Positions 44,981-54,429 of a stretch of DNA of 64,000 nt are shown here, piece by piece. Source of the DNA: CATQHD01 sp965202675 (lineage in GTDB: Bacteria > Actinomycetota > Acidimicrobiia > Spongiisociales > Spongiisociaceae); contig OZ241842.1 in the NCBI GenBank assembly GCA_965202675.1, positions 1,178,001 to 1,242,000 on the forward strand, in the 5' to 3' direction. Under the pieces are notes generated by a model. It saw only the letters and a list, made by a program, of their open reading frames with translations, did no database searches and was not told where the DNA came from. The first letter of the stretch is position 1, and each line of letters starts with the position of its first letter. A program made the translations under genes and the position numbers.

Positions 44981-45037
44981 ACTGAACGGGGAGGATACCG
45001 GGCAATCGCCATTGCTCAGCACCCTCCGAGGCTTCGA

Positions 45038-45043
45038 TATCAT
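45038..45043 (+). promoter_or_regulatory. Candidate leaderless -10 of the AAA ATPase gene
   Basis: TATCAT, then 6 nt, then ATG 45050, with no Shine-Dalgarno: the same geometry as upstream of dmfA1 and the ctaC leader. Confidence 0.35.
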
Positions 45044-45049
45044 GGTCAT

Positions 45050-46177
45050 ATGTTCAAGCGGATCTACATCCACAACTACAAGTGCCTCGTAAACTTCGAT
45101 CTGGGTCTGCAGAAAACCGTCCTGTTGCTCGGCCCCAACGGCGTAGGAAAGACGGCCGTGCTGGATGCGGTGTTCGGGCTTCGCAAGCTGCTGGCGGGTG
45201 AAGCCAAGATCACCGACCGGGCGGTCTTTCACCCGTCCACCCTCACGCGTTGGCAGACCCGACGCGACCAGGTATTCGAACTCGAGGCCGAGGTCGGCGG
45301 CGAGTCCTTCACCTATCGGCTGGAAGTCGAACACGAGGAGGGGGGCAGACGCGCCCGCATAGTCGAGGAAAGGCTCGTCGGCGGCGGGACGAAGTTGTTC
45401 GGATGCGAGCTCGGAGAAGTACAGCTTTTTCGTGATGACGGCTCCGAGGGACCCGCTTACAGCGCCGACTGGAGCGAGTCGGCGCTGGCGCGCGTCGTTC
45501 CGCAGGCAAGCAACACCCGCCTCACGGCTTTCATGGACGCCGTTCGGGAAACAGTGGTCTGCGCCGTCCGCCCGGATCGGCTTCGGGCCGAATCGCTCGA
45601 TGAGGACAGCATCCTCGATCGTCACGGCGAGAACTTCGTGGACTGGTACCGCCACGCCCTCCAGGAGAACCCGATGACGGCCTATCCCCATGTCGAAGCT
45701 CTACGGCCCGTGATCGACGGTTTCAACAACGCCCGCCTGCAGCGGTCCGGCCTGGACAGCCGGGCCCTCATACTCGACTTCATCGCCCGCGGCGACGGTA
45801 CAGGACCCGGCGGCGGACGCTACGACCTGCGCTTCGACGAGCTCTCCGACGGACAGCGGGTATTGGTTGTGCTCTACGCTCTGCTGCATCTCAGAGGAGA
45901 CACCGGCGGCGTCATGTTCCTCGACGAACCCGACAACTATGTGGCCCTGCCCGAGATACAGCCCTGGTTGGCGGCGCTGGTCGACCTCTGCGAAGAAACC
46001 CCCTCCCAAGCGGTCATCTGCTCGCATCACCCGGAGCTGATCGACTATCTGGGGCCCGACTGCGGATTGGTTCTGAGCCGGGAGTCACCGGCAGCGACCA
46101 CGGCGCGGCCTATAGCCTCTTCAGACATCGACAGCGGCATCGAGTTGTCCGAAGCGGCGGCGCGGGGATGGATTTGA
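45050..46177 (+). CDS. AAA_21-type ATPase (OLD-like, recombination/defence family)
   Basis: 375 residues from ATG 45050. Starts with the usual beta-strand FKRIYIHNYKCLVNF and Walker A GPNGVGKTAVLDAVFGL (~30-45). After a ~200-residue insert come a signature-like LSDGQRVLVVLYALL, Walker B GGVMFLDEPDNYV and the switch histidine ICSHHPELIDYL. Such ATPases are paired with a small DUF4276/TOPRIM-like protein; here that partner is broken (next entry). Confidence 0.88.
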   Translation: MFKRIYIHNYKCLVNFDLGLQKTVLLLGPNGVGKTAVLDAVFGLRKLLAGEAKITDRAVFHPSTLTRWQTRRDQVFELEAEVGGESFTYRLEVEHEEGGRRARIVEERLVGGGTKLFGCELGEVQLFRDDGSEGPAYSADWSESALARVVPQASNTRLTAFMDAVRETVVCAVRPDRLRAESLDEDSILDRHGENFVDWYRHALQENPMTAYPHVEALRPVIDGFNNARLQRSGLDSRALILDFIARGDGTGPGGGRYDLRFDELSDGQRVLVVLYALLHLRGDTGGVMFLDEPDNYVALPEIQPWLAALVDLCEETPSQAVICSHHPELIDYLGPDCGLVLSRESPAATTARPIASSDIDSGIELSEAAARGWI

Positions 46178-46438
46178 GTGAGCCGCAGCGTCCGTATCGT
46201 TCTGCTCTGCGAGGACCGCCAACACGAAGTCTTCGTCCGTCGCTTTACTTGACCGGCCTATCTCGAAGGGGAGCAAGTCGAGGAGTCCAGACGCGACTAT
46301 CCGCGCTTGGACAAGCCGAGCGACTGTTCTCCCCATGTCAGAAACCTCGCGGAAATGTGCCGCAACCAAACGTTGCGCGCTCCATATCCGCGATCACTGG
46401 AAGACGCCTGCACCCGATATCGGCGTCTTTTTGAATGA
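46178..46438 (+). pseudogene. Decayed partner of the AAA ATPase (DUF4276/TOPRIM-like remnant)
   Basis: A GTG adjacent to the ATPase stop begins SRSVRIVLLCEDRQHEVFVRR, a typical start for the small partner. After RRFT an in-frame TGA follows. Then the same frame continues AYLEGEQVEESRRDYPRLDK to EDACTRYRRLFE, which matches the C-terminal part of such partners. The TGA sits where a Trp (TW-x-AYL) is expected, and ~60-70 codons of the middle are missing. This is an in-frame deletion plus TGG to TGA. No SECIS-like hairpin and no redox motif, so not selenocysteine. Confidence 0.65.
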
Positions 46439-46762
46439 ACTTTCACAACCCGGAATACCGGCGGCGCAACAATGTCGGTTGAGTGGGTGCTCCCGCCTAC
46501 CCGCCCATTCCGGCCATCCACCGGAGGGGCCTGTTCGGACAACTCGGTCAGGCGGAGATGACAGTCGACCATGGACACCTGCCTGGTCTCTTTCCTGTAC
46601 GAACCGCGGCGGCTATGCAGAGCCGATGACCCCCTCATCAGCCATGCGCCGCAACTCAGCCTCGCCACCCTATCAGCCCGCCCAGGTATGCCCGCCCTGT
46701 CCGCCGCGGGCCCTCCTGGGGTCGTCAGGGGCGCACGCGGGCGCCGGGCGGTGCGGGCGTCC
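46439..46762. other. 324-bp region with no supportable gene
   Basis: Lies between the decayed gene and the convergent ABC permease. Open frames on both strands lack family likeness or start signals. Confidence 0.5.
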
Positions 46763-47752
46763 TCAGCGGTAGCCGCCGCCCCGGCGGATGCTGTCCAGCG
46801 CCACGGCGAGGATCAGGATGACGCCCCGGGCGACGTCCTGCCAGTAGATCTGGAGGCCGATAAGGATGAACCCGTTGATGATGACGCCGACGATGAACAG
46901 CCCCAGCAGGGTGCCGAACAGGCTGCCCCGCCCGCCGGTCAGCGCCACCCCGCCCAGCAGGACGGAGGTGAATATGTCCAGCTCGGCCCCGAGCAGGGCC
47001 GCCGGCTGCGCCGTGCCCCCCTGTGACATGAGGATGATGCCGGCGATTCCCGACAGGAGCGCCGTGGCTACATAGGTGCCGAAGCGGATGCGGTCGACCT
47101 TCATCCCGACGTTGCGGCAGGCCTCGGAGTTGCCGCCGATCGCGTACATGTAGTTGCCGAGGACCGAGTAGCGCATGAAGAGGATGCCGGCGGCCATGAT
47201 GCCCAGCATGACCAGCATGGCGACGGGCACTCTGAACAGGGTCCCCCGACCGAGATACGCCCACGTGTTCACGCCGATGACAACGCTGTCGCCGCCGCTC
47301 ACCACATAGGCCATCCCCCGGAAGAGCAGCAGGGTGGCGAGGGTGGCGATGATGGGGTTTATGCGGAGCCCGACGATCACCGAACCGTTGACGGCGCCCA
47401 GAGCCATGGCGGCGGCCATGCCGATCAGCCCCGCCAGGATTCCGTTCATACCCCCGTCTATGAGCATGGCGGCCACCATGCCCGCCGCGGCCGCCACCGC
47501 CGCGATCGACAGGTCGAGCCCGCCGCTGATCAGAACGATCGTCAACCCGATCGCGATTATGCCCCTGATGGATATCGACCGGCCGATGTTCAGAAAGTTG
47601 CTGAACGACCAGAAGAACTCCGACATGGCGCCGAAGAAGATCATCAGCGCCACCAACGTCAGGATCAGACCCGGGATGGTCCAGTCCCGGTTCTTGAACA
47701 GGTTTTTGACCCAGGCGCCCGGATCGTTCAACACCGCAAGCCGGGCGCTCAT
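46763..47752 (-). CDS. Ribose-type ABC transporter permease (RbsC-like)
   Basis: 329 residues from ATG 47752, overlapping the ATPase stop (ATGA). About ten membrane helices. The EAA-like region GGNSEACRNVGMKVDR and SGGLDLSIAAVAAAAG are those of the BPD_transp_2 (RbsC/XylH) family. Imports a sugar or similar polar solute with the two upstream genes. Confidence 0.93.
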   Translation of the reverse strand: MSARLAVLNDPGAWVKNLFKNRDWTIPGLILTLVALMIFFGAMSEFFWSFSNFLNIGRSISIRGIIAIGLTIVLISGGLDLSIAAVAAAAGMVAAMLIDGGMNGILAGLIGMAAAMALGAVNGSVIVGLRINPIIATLATLLLFRGMAYVVSGGDSVVIGVNTWAYLGRGTLFRVPVAMLVMLGIMAAGILFMRYSVLGNYMYAIGGNSEACRNVGMKVDRIRFGTYVATALLSGIAGIILMSQGGTAQPAALLGAELDIFTSVLLGGVALTGGRGSLFGTLLGLFIVGVIINGFILIGLQIYWQDVARGVILILAVALDSIRRGGGYR

Positions 47753-48510
47753 GTCTGCGCCTCCTCTGCGGGCAACCGGGAAGGCAGGGCGCCGGTTATC
47801 CAGCCGATGATCTGGTTGAGGTCGGTGTCGGCGGCCCTGGCGTCCGCCCACAGGCGGCCCTGGCGCAGCACCACGATCCGGTCGGCCACCTTGAGCACGT
47901 CGCTCAGGTCGTGGGTGATCAGGATGATCGACTTGCCCTGGTCCCTCATGCTCCCCACCAGCTGATGCACCTGCTCGGTCTGTTCGACGCCGAGGGCGGC
48001 GGTGGGTTCGTCGAGCAGCAGGATGTCGCCGCCCTGGGCGAGGGCCCGCGAGATGGCCACCGCCTGCCGTTGCCCGCCGGACAGGACCTCCGCGTCCACT
48101 TTGACGGACGGCAGGTTGATGTTGAGGTTCGTCAGAAGGTTCTCGGCGTCCTTCTCCATCTTGCGGCGGCTGAGAATCCCCCACCGGCGCGGCTCCCGGC
48201 CCAGGTAGATGTTGTGGGCCACCGCCCGCGTCTCCACCAGCGCCAGGTCCTGGTAGACGGTGGCGATGCCCAGGGCTTGGGCGTCGCTCGGGCCGCCGAT
48301 GTCAACCGGGCGGCTGTCGCGGGTGAACTCGCCCTCGTCGGCATGGTAGACGCCGGAGAGGATCTTGATGAGGGTGGACTTGCCGGCCCCGTTGTCGCCC
48401 AAGAGGCCCATCACCTCGCCGGGCGCCACATCGAGGTCGACGTCGATCAGCGCCTGGACGTGGCCGAACGACTTCGACACCCTCCGCATGGTGAGCAACG
48501 GCTGCGTCAA
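47749..48510 (-). CDS. Ribose-type ABC transporter ATPase (single domain)
   Basis: 253 residues from TTG 48510 (an ATG at 48489 is the alternative). Walker A GDNGAGKST, signature LSGGQRQAVAISRAL, Walker B ILLLDEPTAALG. It has one ATPase domain, unlike the duplicated RbsA, so it resembles FrcA-type importers. Confidence 0.94.
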   Translation of the reverse strand: MTQPLLTMRRVSKSFGHVQALIDVDLDVAPGEVMGLLGDNGAGKSTLIKILSGVYHADEGEFTRDSRPVDIGGPSDAQALGIATVYQDLALVETRAVAHNIYLGREPRRWGILSRRKMEKDAENLLTNLNINLPSVKVDAEVLSGGQRQAVAISRALAQGGDILLLDEPTAALGVEQTEQVHQLVGSMRDQGKSIILITHDLSDVLKVADRIVVLRQGRLWADARAADTDLNQIIGWITGALPSRLPAEEAQT

Positions 48511-48624
48511 ACCTGCAAAACCCTTCCGACCGGATTTCAGGATATTACCCCGGACGATCCCCGGGGGTCCGGAACCGCTCGGCGGCCCCGGACCCTCGAA
48601 AAAGGCGCGTACCGGACCGGCCGA

Positions 48625-49785
48625 TCAGCCGGGGTAGAGCTCCAGGACGTTGGCGCGGGTTACCGGCTCCACGGCGGGGCTGACATGGTCGGGCACCTCC
48701 CGCCCTTCCAACCGGTCGACCATCATCGGAACCAGATACTGGCCGTAGCGCTCGGGGAAGAAGGAGATGGTCGCCTTGAAGATCGACTCCTCGTCGGTGC
48801 GGTCCCGGAGATCGACCAGCGCCTCCGTCGAAGCGCCCAGGCTGGCCGCCGCCGCCCGGCCCAGGAACCCGCCCGCTTCCAACGCCAGGGCGCAGCTCAC
48901 GCCGGGCTGGTCGCTGTGGCCGAAGCAGAGCACGTTCTGGGCGTCCGGATTGGCCGTTACCCAAGAGGTGACGTTGGCCAATACGTCCTCGAACGTCTCG
49001 TGCGGGATGTCGGTGTGGATGTTCTCATCCGGAACCGCGAAAATATCCTTCACCCCCTGGATGGAACCGTCCCGGCGGTCTTCCATCACCTGCACACCCG
49101 GCGTCCAGAGAACGATCAGCTCGGTTTCGGCCGGGTCCCAGCCCTGATCCGCCGCGAATTGGCCCAGGAAGCGGCCCGCCTCGCGGGAAGCCGCGAAGTT
49201 GTCGGGTCCGAAGGAGTGGCAGCCCGGGTGCGGGCCGTCGTAGGCGACGCATTGCAGCCCGCCGTCCAGGAAGGTACCGGTGATCAGCTCCTCCGTACCG
49301 GCGATCCAGTTGGCGAAGATCACCGCGTCGGAACCCTGGGCCACGATCAGCTCGGCGCACTGGAGCGTCTTCTCCTGGTCGTAAGCGTTGTCGCAGTAGA
49401 AGATGTCGACGCCCATCGCGGCGGCCACCTCGTTGATGCTGTCGGTTACCGAGTCGGTGAACGGAATCCCGGCCAGGCCGTCGCCGTAGCCGATGGTCCA
49501 CCGCTGCTGGGCGGGGCGGGCAACAGCCTCATAGCCCTCGAGGGAAACGGCGGTGGAATAATCCATCTCCTCTTCGGGCATCTCCTCTTCCATGGCCTCT
49601 TCTTCCATGGCCTCGGTCGTAGTAGTCGCGGCGGCCTGGGTGGTGGGCGGCTGGGTGGTGGAAGCCTGGGTGACGGCAGGCGCCTGGGTGGCAGCCGGCT
49701 CGTCGTCGCTGCCGCAGGCGGCGAATACCAGGGACGCCAACGCGATCAGGCAGCTACCGCGCAGCCAACGGTTTCTTGTCTTCAT
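48625..49785 (-). CDS. Substrate-binding lipoprotein of the ribose-type ABC importer
   Basis: 386 residues from ATG 49785 after GAAGGAGG. Lipoprotein signal with lipidated Cys24 (ASLVFAACGSDD). A Thr/Gln/Ala-rich and then Glu-rich flexible linker follows (to ~75). Residues ~90-386 are a type I periplasmic-binding fold (DIFYCDNAYDQEKTLQCAEL; VIFANWIAGT). First gene of the importer, divergent from dmfA1; the shared promoter region suggests its ligand may be the amide metabolised by that operon. Confidence 0.92.
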   Translation of the reverse strand: MKTRNRWLRGSCLIALASLVFAACGSDDEPAATQAPAVTQASTTQPPTTQAAATTTTEAMEEEAMEEEMPEEEMDYSTAVSLEGYEAVARPAQQRWTIGYGDGLAGIPFTDSVTDSINEVAAAMGVDIFYCDNAYDQEKTLQCAELIVAQGSDAVIFANWIAGTEELITGTFLDGGLQCVAYDGPHPGCHSFGPDNFAASREAGRFLGQFAADQGWDPAETELIVLWTPGVQVMEDRRDGSIQGVKDIFAVPDENIHTDIPHETFEDVLANVTSWVTANPDAQNVLCFGHSDQPGVSCALALEAGGFLGRAAAASLGASTEALVDLRDRTDEESIFKATISFFPERYGQYLVPMMVDRLEGREVPDHVSPAVEPVTRANVLELYPG

Positions 49786-49932
49786 TCGAAATCCTCCTTC
49801 AAGGAACCTTGCCAAAAGCGCGTCAGGACTTGCCCGAGGAACCAAAGTTTCACCGCGCCGTGGCCGAAATATTACCCGATAGGCGCCGGCCCTGGCAATA
49901 CCTGCTCCGGGAAGGGTCCGGATTTGCCCGTA

Positions 49933-49938
49933 TATACT
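49933..49938 (+). promoter_or_regulatory. Candidate leaderless -10 of the dmf operon
   Basis: TATACT, then 6 nt, then ATG 49945. No Shine-Dalgarno is visible, so transcription probably starts at or next to the ATG. Confidence 0.45.
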
Positions 49939-49944
49939 CGCCCC

Positions 49945-50295
49945 ATGACCGAGATACGCCCCTCGTCCGAGGCCGCCGGGCGGCTCCCCCCCGGCATCGG
50001 CCCCCATCGGACCGACCTGGCGGCAGAGTTCAGGGAGAAACCCTTCGGAAATCACTCCCCCGACCTGCAGGCGCTGCTGGACCACATGCGGGGAGGGCCG
50101 ATCCACGGCAAGTACTTCCTCTGGCTGATGGACGATCACTCCAAATGGAAGCTCGCCCGGTTCTCGGAAACGCCCCCCCTGACGCCGGAGGCCGTCCCCG
50201 ACGGGCCGGTGTTCGACGACATCGAGGATGCGGAACGCTATATATTCGTAAAACGGTGGGCCGATCTGTTCGGCGCCGAACCGGAGGCTTCCTGA
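49945..50295 (+). CDS. dmfA1: N,N-dimethylformamidase-like alpha (small) subunit
   Basis: 116 residues. Segments KPFGNHSPDLQALLDHM, GPIHGKYFLWL and DAERYIFVKRWADLFG line up with the small subunit of known dimethylformamidases (NPFGxxxHSPxLQ, FGKYY, EAMHAVFLRR). The next gene encodes the large subunit, which settles the call. The small subunit has no catalytic residues and stabilises the heteromer. The known protein is ~130 residues, so the length fits. Confidence 0.8.
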   Translation: MTEIRPSSEAAGRLPPGIGPHRTDLAAEFREKPFGNHSPDLQALLDHMRGGPIHGKYFLWLMDDHSKWKLARFSETPPLTPEAVPDGPVFDDIEDAERYIFVKRWADLFGAEPEAS

Positions 50296-50296
50296 A

Positions 50297-52564
50297 ATGT
50301 GGAACCTGCGCGACTCCGAAACGGCCGTCATGGCCTACGCCGACCGCCAGAGCGTGCGCCCCGGCGGGCGCATCGATTTCAAGGTCTCCTGCGTGGGCGC
50401 CGAAACCTATCGGGCCGATATCGTCAGGCTGCATAGCCCGGCGGTGGGGCCGGGGCCGCATACGCCCGCCTTCCGCGAGGCGGAGCTCGGCACCCCGGTA
50501 TGCGGAGAGCATCGGGCCGCAACCCAGCCGATCTACCCCGGCTCCTATGTGCTGATACCCGGCCGGGGGCGGACCGAGCTGCCCGACGGGTTCACCGTCA
50601 CCCTCAACGCCTGCCCCACCCTCCTGGAAGCAGGCCGCCAGGTCCTCTTCAGCGCCTTGGACGACCGGACGCAGGCCGGATTCGCCCTGTTCATCGACCC
50701 GGACGGGCGGATCGGGGCGGTGATAGGAGGGGGAACCGGCAACCCCGCCGACAATCAGACCTTCCGCAGCCGGACGTCAACGGCGGAGAACCGCTGGACT
50801 TCGGTGACCCTGAGCTGCGACGCCGCCGGGGCAATGCGCATCCGAGCCGCCCCGATATCCTCCCACCTGCTCGAAGCCGTCGACCATGAGCAAGACACCC
50901 TGGAGACCGGGCGGCCCCCGGAACTCGGACCAGGCCCCATCTCGATCGGCGCCCGGATCGTCACAGACGAGGCGGGCCGCGCCCACCCGACTTCCTGTTT
51001 CAACGGACGCATCGAACGCCCCCGCCTGTTCGACCGGGTGCTCGACGAGGCCGAATCGGCCGACCTCGCCGCCCGCGGTCCGGCCGCCCCGGCGGAGGGG
51101 GCCCTGGCCGACTGGGACTTCTCGGCCGGCATCGACAGCGAGGAGGCGGTGGACGCCTCCGGCAACGGCTGGAACGGCCGCACCAGGAACCTGCCCACCC
51201 GCGGGGTGGGGGGTTCCAACTGGTCGGGCAGCGCCGCGGACTGGCGGCAGCGCCCCGACGAATACGGTGCCGTCCACTTCCATGACGATGACCTGTCCGA
51301 CGCCGGATGGGACACCAGCTTCACCCTGACGGTTCCGGACGACTGGCCCAGCGGCTGCTACGCCGGGCGGTTCCGGGCCGGCGGCGCCGAGTTCTACGCC
51401 CCGTTCGTGGTGCTGCCCCCCGCCGGCGGCCCGACCGCGGAGGCGGTGTTCCTGCTCCCCACCGCCACCTACTGCGCCTACGCCAACCTGCGAATCCGCC
51501 TCACCAGCCCATGGAACGAGCTGATCCACGGACGGCTGACCGTCCTGGACGACACCGACCTGCTGATGCTCCGCTTCCCCGAGATCGGGCGGTCCACCTA
51601 CGACAGCCACACCGACGGCAGCACGGTGGTCTACTCGTCGATGCATCGGCCCGTCACCAACTTCCGCCCCAAGGGCCGAATCTACAAGTTCTGCCAGGAC
51701 CTCCTGATCACGGCCTGGCTGGAAACCGAAGGCGTTGCCTTCGACGTCATCACAGACGACGACCTGGAGCGGCTGGGAGCGGAAGCCATCGCCCCCTACC
51801 GCACGGTGATCACCGCCTCCCATCCCGAGTACACCAGCACTGGCATGTTCGACGCCGTGGAGGACTACCTGCGGGGCGGCGGACGGCTCATGTACATAGG
51901 CGGGAACGGATTCTGGCACCGGTTCGCCTACCACCCCCGCCGGCCCGGGGTGGGCGAGGTGCGCCGCACCGACCTGCCGCGGCTCTGGGCCTCGGACGTC
52001 AGCCAGGGCCATCACAGCTTCACCGGCGAGGCGGGCGGGACCTGGATCGGCCTGGGCCGCGCCCCGCAGCTGATCACCGGGGTGGGCTTCGTAACCCAGG
52101 GCTTCGACGAGTGCTCCTACTACCGGCGGACCGAGGCGAGCCGGGACCCCCGGGTCCGGTTCATTTTCGAAGGGATCGACGACGAGATCATCGGCGACTA
52201 CGGCCTGCTGCAGAACGGAGCGGCCGGATACGAGATCGACCGGACGGACGCCGGCCTCGGCACCCCGGCTCATGCGCTGGTGGTGGCTTCTTCGGAAAAC
52301 CATTCCAACCTGTACGACCTGATGGTGGGGGCGCTGGAGGACACCCTGCCGGTGATCGACCCCGAGGCGCCCGACCGGATCCGGGCCGACATGGTGTTCT
52401 TCGAGACACCGGGCGGGGGGGCGGTGTTCTCGGTCGGGTCGATCGCCTGGTCGGGCAGCCTGAGCTACAACGGATACGACAACAACGCCGCCGGGGTCAG
52501 CCGCAACGTGCTGCGCCGGTTCCTCGACCCCGCCCCCTTCGAGATGCCCGGCGGCGGGTCATGA
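50297..52564 (+). CDS. dmfA2: N,N-dimethylformamidase-like beta (large, catalytic) subunit
   Basis: 755 residues, starting 1 nt after the small-subunit stop. N-terminal half: beta-rich and LamG-like domains (residues ~1-330, e.g. WTSVTLSCDAAGAMRIRAAP; FNGRIERPRLFDRVLDEAE). C-terminal half: the iron-binding amidohydrolase domain with ATYCAYANLR, GRSTYDSHTDGS, HPEYTSTGMFDAVEDYLRGG and GGNGFWHR; the family's iron is held by Tyr, Tyr and Glu, which candidates here could supply. Splits N,N-dialkylamides into amine and acid, though the real substrate may be a different amide. It overlaps the next gene by ATGA. Confidence 0.88.
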   Translation: MWNLRDSETAVMAYADRQSVRPGGRIDFKVSCVGAETYRADIVRLHSPAVGPGPHTPAFREAELGTPVCGEHRAATQPIYPGSYVLIPGRGRTELPDGFTVTLNACPTLLEAGRQVLFSALDDRTQAGFALFIDPDGRIGAVIGGGTGNPADNQTFRSRTSTAENRWTSVTLSCDAAGAMRIRAAPISSHLLEAVDHEQDTLETGRPPELGPGPISIGARIVTDEAGRAHPTSCFNGRIERPRLFDRVLDEAESADLAARGPAAPAEGALADWDFSAGIDSEEAVDASGNGWNGRTRNLPTRGVGGSNWSGSAADWRQRPDEYGAVHFHDDDLSDAGWDTSFTLTVPDDWPSGCYAGRFRAGGAEFYAPFVVLPPAGGPTAEAVFLLPTATYCAYANLRIRLTSPWNELIHGRLTVLDDTDLLMLRFPEIGRSTYDSHTDGSTVVYSSMHRPVTNFRPKGRIYKFCQDLLITAWLETEGVAFDVITDDDLERLGAEAIAPYRTVITASHPEYTSTGMFDAVEDYLRGGGRLMYIGGNGFWHRFAYHPRRPGVGEVRRTDLPRLWASDVSQGHHSFTGEAGGTWIGLGRAPQLITGVGFVTQGFDECSYYRRTEASRDPRVRFIFEGIDDEIIGDYGLLQNGAAGYEIDRTDAGLGTPAHALVVASSENHSNLYDLMVGALEDTLPVIDPEAPDRIRADMVFFETPGGGAVFSVGSIAWSGSLSYNGYDNNAAGVSRNVLRRFLDPAPFEMPGGGS

Positions 52565-53646
52565 CCGGAGAGGCGCCGGCGGCGGGCGGCGGCGGGCGCG
52601 GGCCGTGGGCGATGACCGTGCGGGGGCCGATTCCGTCCTCGGAGCTGGGCCCCACCCACGTACACGAGCATCTGTACGTCGACTGCCGGCCGATCCTCTC
52701 GATCCACGGCTATCCGGTCGTCTCCGACGCGCCCCTGACCATCGAAACCGCCGCCGAGGCCAGATGGAACCCGGGCGGATTCCCCGACAACTACCACCAG
52801 ACCGACGTGGAGCAGGTGCTGGAGGAGCTGGCCCCCTTCCATGCCGCCGGGGGGCGGACCATCGTCGAGGTAACCCCCAGCCATATGTCGCGCGACCCGC
52901 TGATCCTGCGGGGCATCTCGGAGCGGAGCGGGGTCAACGTGATCATGGGCGGGGGCTATTACCTGGCGTCGAGCCATCCGCCGGGCACCGCGGAGCGGTC
53001 GACCGACGACATCGCCCGGGAGCTGATCGACGAGTGGCGCGACGGGGTGGACGGCACGGGGATAAGACCGGGCGTGTACGGGGAGATCGGCACCTACAAC
53101 CCGGTGCATCCGGAAGAGCTGAGAATGGTCCGGGCGACGGCGCGGGCGCATCTGGAGACCGGCGTTCCCATCAGCATCCACCTCCACCCTTGGGGTTTCG
53201 AGGGGGTGAAGGTGCTCGACGTCCTCGAAGCGGAGGGGGTCGACCCGGCCAGGGTGATCCTGGGGCACATGAACACGGCCGTCTTCGACGAGCCCTACCA
53301 GCTGGAGCTGCTGGAGCGGGGGGCCAACCTGGCCTACGACCTGATGGGCTTCGACCATTCCCTGATCGGCCTGGGCAAATACCCGCCCAGCGACCACGAC
53401 ATCGTGGGGGTGCTGGCGGGGCTGGCCGAACGGGGCTACCTCGAACAGATCCTGGTGTCCCAGGACATGGGAGGCGTCAAGACCCGCCTGCTGGCCTACG
53501 GCGGCTGGGGGTACGCCCACACCCTCGACCACGTGATCCCGCTGTTCCGGGATCGGGGGTGGGGCGACGCCGAGGCGGAACAGCTGATGGCCGGCAACCC
53601 GGCCCGCATCCTTGCCATCCCCGGCGACCCGCCCGGCGGCCGGTGA
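52561..53646 (+). CDS. Phosphotriesterase-family metal-dependent hydrolase
   Basis: 361 residues from ATG 52561. PTE signatures: GPTHVHEHLYVD (HxH), EVTPSHMSRDP, ISIHLHPWGFEG, VILGHMNTAVFDE, VSQDMGGVKTRL. Where phosphotriesterase has a carboxylated Lys, this has Glu in YGEIGTYNPVHPE, as in the E. coli phosphotriesterase homology protein. So it is probably a lactonase or amidohydrolase rather than a true phosphotriesterase. Coupled to dmfA2 and the SDR (TGATG). Confidence 0.9.
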   Translation: MTGEAPAAGGGGRGPWAMTVRGPIPSSELGPTHVHEHLYVDCRPILSIHGYPVVSDAPLTIETAAEARWNPGGFPDNYHQTDVEQVLEELAPFHAAGGRTIVEVTPSHMSRDPLILRGISERSGVNVIMGGGYYLASSHPPGTAERSTDDIARELIDEWRDGVDGTGIRPGVYGEIGTYNPVHPEELRMVRATARAHLETGVPISIHLHPWGFEGVKVLDVLEAEGVDPARVILGHMNTAVFDEPYQLELLERGANLAYDLMGFDHSLIGLGKYPPSDHDIVGVLAGLAERGYLEQILVSQDMGGVKTRLLAYGGWGYAHTLDHVIPLFRDRGWGDAEAEQLMAGNPARILAIPGDPPGGR

Positions 53647-54422
53647 TGGACGGGCCGGATTGGAACCTGGGGGCCGGTCTGGAGGGGCGGGGGGTGATCG
53701 TTACCGGCGCCGCCCGCGGGGTGGGGAGGGCGACGACCCAGGCGATGGCGGCGGCGGGGGCCCGGGTAGCGGCGGTGGACCGGGACGAGGCAGGCCTGGC
53801 GGAGACGATGGCCGGGCTCGACGACCCGGGCCGCCACTGGGCCGCGCCGTTCGACCTGGCCGACACCGCCGCCCTGCCGGACCTCGTGGCGGAGGCGGCG
53901 GCCCGGCTCGGCGGGCTCTGGGCCCTGGCCAACCCGGCCGCGGTGCTGCGCCGGCGGCCGCTCGACGAGGTAACCGAGGACGACTGGGACCATCAGCTCG
54001 ACGTGAACCTGAAGGCCGGATTCTTCCTCAACCGGGCGGCGGGCAAGGCCATGATCGCGGGAGGCGGAGGCGGGCGGATCATCAACTTCACCTCGACGGC
54101 CTGGCTGGTCGGCCCGCTCCTGGGAAGCGACGCCTATGTAGCGTCCAAGGCGGGGGTGGTGTCGATGACCTACGGTTTCGCCAAGGCCTTCGGCCCGCAC
54201 GGCGTACTGGTCAACACCATCGCCCCCGGCCAGATCGACACTCCTATGCAGCACATCGACAACACCCCGGAGGTGGTGCAGAAGGGGATCGACATGTGCC
54301 CGCTGGGCCGGATGGGCCGGCCCGAGGAGCTGGCGGCGGTGACCGTCTTCCTGGCCTCCCGCCACGCCTCCTTTATCAACGGCGCCACGATCAACGTGAG
54401 CGGCGGGTCGATTACGTATTGA
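53646..54422 (+). CDS. Short-chain dehydrogenase/reductase
   Basis: 258 residues from ATG 53646 (overlaps the previous stop; a GTG three bases earlier is possible). TGAARGVGRA cofactor motif, NPAAV in place of NNAG, catalytic Ser in NFTSTAW, YVASK (Tyr-x3-Lys). Classical SDR with C-terminal SFINGATINVSGG. Fourth gene of the dmf operon. Confidence 0.92.
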   Translation: MDGPDWNLGAGLEGRGVIVTGAARGVGRATTQAMAAAGARVAAVDRDEAGLAETMAGLDDPGRHWAAPFDLADTAALPDLVAEAAARLGGLWALANPAAVLRRRPLDEVTEDDWDHQLDVNLKAGFFLNRAAGKAMIAGGGGGRIINFTSTAWLVGPLLGSDAYVASKAGVVSMTYGFAKAFGPHGVLVNTIAPGQIDTPMQHIDNTPEVVQKGIDMCPLGRMGRPEELAAVTVFLASRHASFINGATINVSGGSITY

Positions 54423-54429
54423 GGGGGGG

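Noticed and set aside
46250..46252. In-frame TGA in the AAA partner as a second selenocysteine
   Set aside because: It replaces an expected Trp, has no redox motif or hairpin after it, and the gene also has a large internal deletion.
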